Below the pieces are notes generated by a model that did no database searches, was not told where the DNA came from, and saw only the letters and a program-made list of their open reading frames with translations. This document shows, piece after piece, positions 1 to 4,470 of a stretch of DNA of 7,152 nt. The stretch spans positions 1-7,152 of the forward strand of contig MNYA01000329.1 of NCBI GenBank assembly GCA_001872985.1, in the 5' to 3' direction. Both the position numbers and the translations under genes were made by a program. The DNA comes from a bacterium CG2_30_54_10. Lineage in GTDB: Bacteria; Muiribacteriota; Ozemobacteria; Ozemobacterales; Ozemobacteraceae. How positions within the stretch are numbered: position 1 is the stretch's first letter; every line of letters starts with the position of its first letter.

Positions 1-2
1 AG

Positions 3-1151
3 GCCCAAGCTGCGTTCTGGCCCTCCGTTGTTGCGGCGGCGGAGTATGACGAAAAGGAACTCCCTCTCTCGGCTCTCGGAATGGGCGAAGCTCTCCAGGG
101 ACCCTTCGCACCCTCAACGATCCGGAGCGTGATATACCGCGAAGGGATCGGTATCCGAATGCCCATCTATCGCGGAGGGCGCGACGGGCAGGCACTTTCC
201 GTTGCCAGACTCGGGAAGCGGGAATCCGATTTCGAGTTTGCCGCCGTTCGCGAGGGTCTGATTGCGAATGCCATTGAGGCCTACGTAAACCACGAGAGAA
301 CGCGGGAGCTTCTAAAAAGCGCGGAAGAGCATGAAAGCGCGATGAACGGGCAGCTCCAGCGAGTCGAGCGAAACATCGAGGCAGGAATGGGTGTCAAATT
401 CGATCGCTTGCAGGTTGAAGTCCGTCTCGAATCCGCTCGGGAAGCCGTTCTGGCCGGGCAGAACGCGGTCGATTCCGCGCGAACCGCTCTCAACCTCGCT
501 ATGGGAGAATCACCCTCCACGCCGGTTTCGACCCTGCCTGTCGCCTCATTCCCCGCCATTACCCAAGAACTTTCAGAACTGCAGGGCGAAATGATTCGAA
601 AAAATCCGTCGTTGAAACAAGCTCGGAAGAAAGTGGAGGCTTCCCGCCGCACGGTGTCGATGGAACACGGTGGCAACCGGCCCTCTGCGACTCTTTCCGG
701 AAGCCTTTCAAATTTTGGGAAAGATCTTCCAGTGCATGAAAGAGGCTGGACGGTCAACGGTTCGGTCGAATGGAAATTGTTCGATGGGGGCTTCGTCCGC
801 GCCAAAGTCGATGAAGCGCGACATCATTCGGCCCTTGCCCAGGCTTCGCTGGACGATCTTCAGCAGCAGCTTCTCGCGGCGCTTGAACGGTCTTTCCTCG
901 AAAATCGAAATGCCCTAAAACGCCTCGAGGTCAGCCGCAAGGGGCTCGAGCTGGCCCGGGAACAAATCCGGTTGTCCGATGTCCAGCGTGAGTCCGGTTA
1001 TATTACACTTATAGACCTACTGGACAAACAGGCCGAACTGACACGAGCACGGGTAAGCCTGATCGGCGCAAGATATGATACCTATCTATCGGCTCTGGCA
1101 ATCCTCCGGCTAACCGGGAAACTGACCCCCGATTTCGTTGCCGCGCTGTAA
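3..1151 (+). CDS. TolC-family outer-membrane efflux protein, 5' truncated by window edge
   Basis: This is the C-terminal 382 codons of an outer-membrane factor, the trimeric channel that carries substrates across the periplasm and outer membrane for RND, ABC or MFS efflux pumps or type I secretion. The frame is open to the left edge. The residues before the first ATG (position 81) already read as family sequence (AQAAFWPSV), so that ATG is internal and the gene starts off-window. Both halves of the internally duplicated fold are visible. The first has a beta segment near 144-177 (GIRMPIYRGG) followed by long helices with heptad-like Leu/Ala/Glu. The second has WKLFDGG at 771-791, then helices ending in TLIDLLDKQAELTRARVSL. 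Family proteins are usually about 430-490 residues, so roughly 50-110, including the signal peptide, are missing. The substrate cannot be inferred; any pump genes would lie upstream. No clear terminator follows. The family call is very secure. Confidence 0.93.
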   Translation, partial: AQAAFWPSVVAAAEYDEKELPLSALGMGEALQGPFAPSTIRSVIYREGIGIRMPIYRGGRDGQALSVARLGKRESDFEFAAVREGLIANAIEAYVNHERTRELLKSAEEHESAMNGQLQRVERNIEAGMGVKFDRLQVEVRLESAREAVLAGQNAVDSARTALNLAMGESPSTPVSTLPVASFPAITQELSELQGEMIRKNPSLKQARKKVEASRRTVSMEHGGNRPSATLSGSLSNFGKDLPVHERGWTVNGSVEWKLFDGGFVRAKVDEARHHSALAQASLDDLQQQLLAALERSFLENRNALKRLEVSRKGLELAREQIRLSDVQRESGYITLIDLLDKQAELTRARVSLIGARYDTYLSALAILRLTGKLTPDFVAAL

Positions 1152-1200
1152 CCTCTCAATAAGCCCGGGCAAAAACATGAAAATGGGCAACAACTTTGGA

Positions 1201-1274
1201 GGGCGCAACGCGCCCGACCGCGGGGGATGAGCCTCGCGAATTTACTTCGCGAGGCGAAGGGGGGCGCGTGCCCC
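1201..1274. repeat. Cluster of three consecutive GC-rich hairpins
   Basis: Three inverted repeats follow one another. The first is gggcgc/gcgccc at 1201-1206 and 1210-1215 with a 3-nt loop. The second is gcctcgcgaa/ttcgcgaggc at 1231-1240 and 1246-1255, a perfect 10-bp stem with loop tttac. The third is ggggc/gcccc at 1261-1265 and 1270-1274 with a 4-nt loop. None is directly followed by a T-run, so they are not typical intrinsic terminators. They lie 50-123 nt after the efflux gene's stop codon and could stabilise the 3' end of its mRNA or be REP-type repeats. Confidence 0.6.
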
Positions 1275-1289
1275 GAATGGTGCTTAGTT

Positions 1290-1319
1290 AAGCCTACTTT
1301 GGCTTCTCCAAAATTTTTT
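1290..1319 (+). terminator. Weak candidate terminator downstream of the efflux gene
   Basis: A 5-bp stem, aagcc at 1290-1294 with ggctt at 1301-1305 around a 6-nt loop, is followed eight bases later by six T residues (1314-1319). The stem is short and the T-run is displaced, so this is a weak candidate. It is the only hairpin with a following T-run that I noticed between the efflux gene and priA. Confidence 0.2.
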
Positions 1320-1425
1320 CTACGATGGGTAAACACTGATGAACGCGAATTTTATTCCGAGCATTTTTCTCAAGAATTTCCTTATCTAATACGGATTCCG
1401 GTAAATTTCTGCGTAGGGAGCGTAG

Positions 1426-1457
1426 GGCGAATCAGGCTCGCAGAGCCGTATTCCGCC
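1426..1457. repeat. Core imperfect palindrome of the nested element
   Basis: The left arm ggcgaatcaggctc (1426-1439) pairs with gagccgtattccgcc (1443-1457) around the loop gca. The five loop-proximal pairs (ggctc/gagcc) are perfect. Two mismatches (ca against gt) and one bulged C separate them from the outer ggcgaat/attccgcc pairing. The layout is typical of REP-type dispersed palindromes, but no second copy occurs in this window. Confidence 0.6.
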
Positions 1458-1573
1458 GCCCAGGGAACGAAGGGATTTACCATTATCCGTATAAGTGCCA
1501 TTCGCGCGTGCCCCCCTTTTTTGAGAAGTTATCTGGCCCTTTCCTAAAAGTATCCAAAATCCAGAAGAACCAT

Positions 1574-1590
1574 AATTCACGGGTTTAGTT
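1574..1590 (+). repeat. Shared upstream motif, copy 1 (before priA)
   Basis: The sequence aattcacgggtttagtt matches aattctcgggtttagtc at 4444-4460 at 15 of 17 positions. Both copies are on the + strand a short way upstream of a gene: 25 bp before the priA ATG here, 10 bp before the protease ATG there. It could be a regulatory site or the remains of a dispersed repeat. Confidence 0.45.
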
Positions 1591-1600
1591 CTTGAAATGG

Positions 1601-1606
1601 TATGAT
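1601..1606 (+). promoter_or_regulatory. Possible -10 box upstream of priA
   Basis: TATGAT matches the sigma-70 -10 consensus at five of six positions and ends 9 nt before the priA ATG. A start at the usual spacing would fall at about 1612-1616 and give a leaderless or nearly leaderless mRNA, which would fit the lack of any Shine-Dalgarno sequence. I find no convincing -35 box 15-18 bp upstream, so the call is tentative. Confidence 0.25.
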
Positions 1607-1615
1607 TAGCGACTT

Positions 1616-4012
1616 ATGCGTTTTTTTGTCGACGTTTCCTTCCCCTTCAACCTTGGAATGGACCAGCTAACCTATCATTTCGAGCAGAATGGAGCTCTCG
1701 AAATACAGCCGGGAAGCCGTGTCGTTGCTCCGTTGCAGAATCGGCAACTGATCGGATACGTGACCGGGTGCTCTGAAAAGGCGCCAGATTTCAAGACCTC
1801 ACCCTTGCGCGAGCTCGTGGACCCGCTTCCTTTGCTCTCGCCTCCGCTTGTGAAGCTTGGCCTCTGGATGGCGGAAGCGTTCCTTTGCAGCCCAGGGGAA
1901 GCTTTCCATTGCATGCTCCCGGGTGGGATCAAACAGCATGTTTCGCGCTTTGTTCTGCCAGGGCCGACGCAGCCCGAAGAACCGATTCCCCAAGAACTTA
2001 CATGGCTGGCCGAGCGTGGGAAAACCGTGCTGCGATCCTTTTTCGAGGCTTTTCCCCACAGCCAGCGTAGCATCGCGGACTGGACACGTCGCGGGTGGAT
2101 CGCGATCGAGCACGAGATTTCCCGTGTGGCCGGGCCGAAGATCATGACAAGGCTTTTTCTTCCAAATGATGTTCCTCTGGCGATCGAAAGACTGACTCCG
2201 AAGGAGCGCCAGGCAGTCGAGGTTCTCCTGAAGGTCAACACCCCGATGTCCGCAGCCCAGTTGGCCAGACAGGCCGAGGTCAGTTCAAGCGTCATCAAGG
2301 CTCTCCTCGAGAAAGGAATTGTACAAACCCGTCAGGAGCGTCAACTTCGGGAAATTGCCGGGGGAGCCCCGGTGCCTGAGCGTGCCGACGCGTTTCCGCA
2401 ACTTTCAAGCGAGCAGAATGATTCGCTCGAGGCAATCCGGGAGAGCGCTCGAAGCGACCGAAAGCCTGTCCTGATCCGGGGAGTGACATGTTCGGGGAAA
2501 ACCGAGGTTTATCTTCGCTGGGTGGCGGAGGAAATTGAGGCCGGGCGCGATGCGATTGTCCTGGTTCCTGAAATTGCCTTGACCCCGCAGATGGTGACCC
2601 GTTTCCGAAACCGGTTCGGGGAAAGGGTCGCCATCCTGCACAGTCGCCTTTCCGACGGCGAGAGATTCGATCAATGGGAGCAGATCCGCAGGGGAACATG
2701 CCCGGTAGTGGTCGGTGCCCGATCCGCTGTTTTCGCTCCGGTTCCGAATCTTGGAACGATCATTCTTGACGAGGAGGGCGAATCCTCGTTCAAGCAGGGC
2801 GAATCCCCGAGATATCACGCCCGCGAGGTTGCCCTTCAACGCTGCCGACTTGAGGGGGCCATGCTCGTAATGGGCTCCGCGACGCCATCGATGGACACCT
2901 ATTATCTCGCGGCGAGCGGGGAATACCGTCTCGTGGAGATGAAAAAACGTGTAGCAAGCCGAATCCCACCCATAGTCGAGGTCGTGGACATGCGTAAAGA
3001 GCTCGTTACCCGTAATAATCGAAGCATGTTCTCCGCGGCCTTGACGGAAGCCATGAACCGGGTGCTCGCGGCGAAGAAGCAGGCCATCCTTTTTCTCAAC
3101 AGGCGTGGGTTCAGCAGTTTTGTTTTCTGCCGGGCCTGCGGGCAAACACTTGAATGTTCGAGATGCCAGGTCTCGCTGGTTTATCACGAAGGAAGCCGAA
3201 TCCTTCGGTGCCACTACTGCGGTGAGGCTCGCAGCCTTCCGCAAACATGCCCGAAATGCGCGAGCCGTGCGATCAAATATTTCGGCGCGGGAACCCAACG
3301 TATCGAGGCGGAGGCACGCAGATACTTTCCGCAGGCCAGATTGGCCAGGCTTGATTCCGACACGACTGGCCATAAGGGAAGTCTTGAAGACGTTCTAAGG
3401 CGCTTCGGAGAGAGGGAGATCGATATTCTGATCGGAACCCAGATGGTCGCAAAAGGCCTCGATTTCCCTGATGTAACCCTTGTAGGGATTCTGGCCGCCG
3501 ACAGCCTCCTTCGATTGCCGGACTTCAGATCGGCCGAGCGGAACTTCGCCCTTCTTTCGCAGGTGGCCGGGAGAGCCGGGCGGGGCGACACCCCCGGAAC
3601 TGTGATCCTGCAAACCTACGCGCCAGAGCACCATTCGATCAGATACGCCATCACGGAGGACTATCTTGGATTCTTCAACGAGGAGCTTCCACACCGCAAG
3701 GAAACAGGGTTTCCCCCATTCCGGCATGTCGCTTCCATTCTTTTTCAGGCTTCAACTCCTGAAAAAAGCGAGGCGGCCGCAAATGCCTTCCGGGATAGGC
3801 TTCTTTCCCCGGAATGTTCGCCTTCCCCGGAAAACATCCTGGGGCCGGCTCAAGCGCCCATTCCCAAAATCAACCAACTTTTCCGATTTCAGATGCTCCT
3901 AAAAAGTGTCGCCAGAGAAACACTGATCCATGCAATCCGGTTTGCATCAAAGGCTGGAAACCCTTCCGGAGTCAAGGTTTCCGCGGACATTGACCCCTAT
4001 TTCGCACTTTGA
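1616..4012 (+). CDS. priA: Primosomal protein N' (replication restart helicase PriA)
   Basis: This is a complete 798-residue PriA, the 3'-to-5' DNA helicase that recognises stalled forks and reloads the replicative helicase. The N-terminal 3'-DNA-binding domain (about 1-105) contains QPGSRVVAPLQNRQLIG, and a winged helix lies at about 191-245. The helicase core has Walker A GVTCSGKT (289-296, Lys295), motif Ia LVPEIALTPQ (316-325), motif II DEEG (385-388), GSATPS (420-425), GTQMVAKGLDF (607-617) and QVAGRAGR (649-656). The inserted zinc-binding region keeps all eight cysteines: 505, 508, 514, 517, 532, 535, 545 and 548. The C-terminal domain ends in the family-typical DIDPYFAL. It is somewhat longer than E. 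coli PriA (732). The start is well constrained, since an in-frame TAG at 1607-1609 leaves only two codons before the ATG. No Shine-Dalgarno is visible. The glycine in motif II, where PriA normally has histidine, is the one clear oddity. Confidence 0.97.
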   Translation: MRFFVDVSFPFNLGMDQLTYHFEQNGALEIQPGSRVVAPLQNRQLIGYVTGCSEKAPDFKTSPLRELVDPLPLLSPPLVKLGLWMAEAFLCSPGEAFHCMLPGGIKQHVSRFVLPGPTQPEEPIPQELTWLAERGKTVLRSFFEAFPHSQRSIADWTRRGWIAIEHEISRVAGPKIMTRLFLPNDVPLAIERLTPKERQAVEVLLKVNTPMSAAQLARQAEVSSSVIKALLEKGIVQTRQERQLREIAGGAPVPERADAFPQLSSEQNDSLEAIRESARSDRKPVLIRGVTCSGKTEVYLRWVAEEIEAGRDAIVLVPEIALTPQMVTRFRNRFGERVAILHSRLSDGERFDQWEQIRRGTCPVVVGARSAVFAPVPNLGTIILDEEGESSFKQGESPRYHAREVALQRCRLEGAMLVMGSATPSMDTYYLAASGEYRLVEMKKRVASRIPPIVEVVDMRKELVTRNNRSMFSAALTEAMNRVLAAKKQAILFLNRRGFSSFVFCRACGQTLECSRCQVSLVYHEGSRILRCHYCGEARSLPQTCPKCASRAIKYFGAGTQRIEAEARRYFPQARLARLDSDTTGHKGSLEDVLRRFGEREIDILIGTQMVAKGLDFPDVTLVGILAADSLLRLPDFRSAERNFALLSQVAGRAGRGDTPGTVILQTYAPEHHSIRYAITEDYLGFFNEELPHRKETGFPPFRHVASILFQASTPEKSEAAANAFRDRLLSPECSPSPENILGPAQAPIPKINQLFRFQMLLKSVARETLIHAIRFASKAGNPSGVKVSADIDPYFAL

Positions 4013-4158
4013 ATCATCGATAAAGATTCCGAGGATGAATTTGGTTTTCCAACAAGGGCAAGCCTCGCAAGGTGCGTTGATGTTGCTTTAGATGCACATA
4101 AATGAAAACTTCGTATTTTCAAGAGTATTGGTGGAATTTTTCTTCTACGCTTCTGTTT

Positions 4159-4210
4159 AGGGGCTGTAATAGCAATAACCATTGTCAGGGTTATTGCTAT
4201 TACAGCCCCT
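4159..4210. repeat. Perfect 22-bp inverted repeat (long hairpin)
   Basis: The left arm (4159-4180, beginning aggggctgtaatag) is the exact reverse complement of the right arm (4189-4210, ending ctattacagcccct), with the 8-nt loop attgtcag. Such a long stem with no mismatch is unlikely by chance. It is not followed by a T-run, so a standard terminator is unlikely. The last ten bases of the right arm (tacagcccct) are repeated at once at 4211-4220. Confidence 0.8.
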
Positions 4211-4220
4211 TACAGCCCCT
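4201..4220. repeat. 10-bp tandem duplication at the hairpin foot
   Basis: The ten bases tacagcccct occur twice in direct succession (4201-4210 and 4211-4220). The first copy is the outer end of the hairpin's right arm, so the left arm could also pair partly with the second copy. The pattern could come from replication slippage at the hairpin or from insertion or excision of a small element. Confidence 0.7.
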
Positions 4221-4272
4221 TATGGCCGGTCGATGAACCAGAATGTAACCGTTATTTTCTAAATAGGCCTTA

Positions 4273-4293
4273 GTCACCGTAGGGCTTCTCTGC
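4273..4293 (+). repeat. Direct repeat, copy 1
   Basis: This 21-bp segment (gtcaccgtagggcttctc plus tgc) matches 4477-4497 at 19 of 21 positions, the copies being 204 bp apart. Similarity fades on both sides. This copy is non-coding, while copy 2 lies at the beginning of the protease reading frame. Confidence 0.65.
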
Positions 4294-4322
4294 GCGATCA
4301 ACAAAAGAAGCTAAATTTGAAA

Positions 4323-4411
4323 CACAAAGCGCACAAAGCGCACAAAGTTCACAAAGAAAAAACGGAGAAAAGTTTAGAACCCATTATTCAAAGGTCTTTG
4401 TGTGCTTTGCG
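4323..4411. repeat. CACAAAG tandem array with inverted partner
   Basis: Four 9-bp units run from 4323 to 4358: cacaaagcg, cacaaagcg, cacaaagtt and cacaaagaa. About 37 bp later, tctttgtg (4395-4402) and ctttgcg (4405-4411) form the inverted counterpart. The segments 4339-4357 and 4395-4411 can pair along their length with a 2-nt gap. Similar degenerate 'cacaaag/ctttgtg' inverted elements are, as I recall, scattered between genes in many environmental bacteria. This is probably a dispersed intergenic repeat, not a gene-specific regulator. Confidence 0.6.
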
Positions 4412-4422
4412 ATCTTTTTGGT

Positions 4423-4428
4423 TATAAT
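4423..4428 (+). promoter_or_regulatory. Possible -10 box upstream of the protease gene
   Basis: An exact TATAAT lies 42 nt before the ATG at 4471, which would give a leader of about 35 nt. The nearest TTG-type -35 candidate (ttgtgt, 4398-4403) has a 19-bp spacer, longer than ideal, and lies inside the CACAAAG inverted repeat. If the promoter is real, it was partly built from repeat sequence. Confidence 0.3.
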
Positions 4429-4443
4429 TCATCGGCTAAGTTT

Positions 4444-4460
4444 AATTCTCGGGTTTAGTC
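4444..4460 (+). repeat. Shared upstream motif, copy 2 (before protease gene)
   Basis: This is the second copy of the 17-bp motif seen before priA. A more diverged version (aattcatcggctaagttt) lies just before it at 4427-4444, as if the motif were tandemly repeated. It includes the TAG at 4456-4458 that closes the protease frame upstream. Confidence 0.45.
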
Positions 4461-4470
4461 GGTTTTGTTA

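Larger units (their letters stand above)
1257..1518. mobile_element. Nested inverted-repeat element (MITE/REP-like candidate)
   Basis: Three nested levels of dyad symmetry are visible. Outermost, 1257-1286 is an imperfect inverted copy of 1492-1518: both arms share aaggggggc, then cgaatgg, then ctta, with small differences between blocks. Next, 1386-1406 and 1475-1495 are complementary at 17 of 21 positions. Innermost is a palindrome at 1426-1457 (ggcgaatcaggctc, loop gca, gagccgtattccgcc) with one bulge and two mismatches. A 9-bp direct repeat (gcgtaggga/gcgtagggc, 1411-1428) lies at the left foot of the inner palindrome. There is no transposase frame and no clear target-site duplication. 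The inner core resembles the gcgtagggcgga...tccgcc palindromes I recall as dispersed repeats in many bacteria. The symmetry is seen directly; mobility is inferred. Confidence 0.5.
1152..1615. other. 464-bp repeat-rich intergenic region, no supported gene
   Basis: No protein-coding gene is supported here. The stretch holds an 8-bp palindrome (gcccgggc, 1163-1170), three successive GC-rich hairpins (1201-1274), a weak hairpin with a T-run (1290-1319), and the nested inverted-repeat element described separately. The segment around 1330-1350 (aaacactgatgaacgcgaat) resembles degenerate dispersed repeats of the 'cactgatgaacgc' kind that I recall from other bacterial genomes, but that is only a resemblance. 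Short open frames crossing the region on both strands run through the palindromes and match no family I recognise. Confidence 0.7.
4013..4470. other. 458-bp repeat-rich intergenic region, no supported gene
   Basis: No coding gene is supported between priA and the protease gene. The first 145 bp (4013-4158) show no clear structure and no obvious intrinsic terminator for priA. Then come the perfect hairpin at 4159-4210, one copy of a 21-bp direct repeat at 4273-4293, the CACAAAG array and its inverted partner at 4323-4411, a TATAAT box at 4423-4428, and the shared upstream motif at 4444-4460. A 61-codon frame on the minus strand (3997-4182) begins inside the hairpin, overlaps the end of priA, and has no recognisable relatives. 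Confidence 0.65.

Noticed and set aside
1227..1547. 106-codon open frame on the + strand between the efflux gene and priA
   Set aside because: It runs through the hairpins and both arms of the nested inverted repeat, has no ribosome site, and its product resembles nothing I know. It is a chance frame through a repeat element.
2405..3373. 322-codon open frame on the - strand
   Set aside because: It lies entirely opposite the priA helicase core, whose protein-level conservation accounts for the sequence. Its translation has no recognisable motif.
4159..4210. Intrinsic terminator for priA
   Set aside because: The stem is unusually long and perfect but lacks a following T-run, and it lies about 150 nt after the stop codon.
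4323..4358. Possible CRISPR-like array of 9-bp units
   Set aside because: The units are contiguous with no spacers and are far too short for CRISPR repeats. No cas gene is present.
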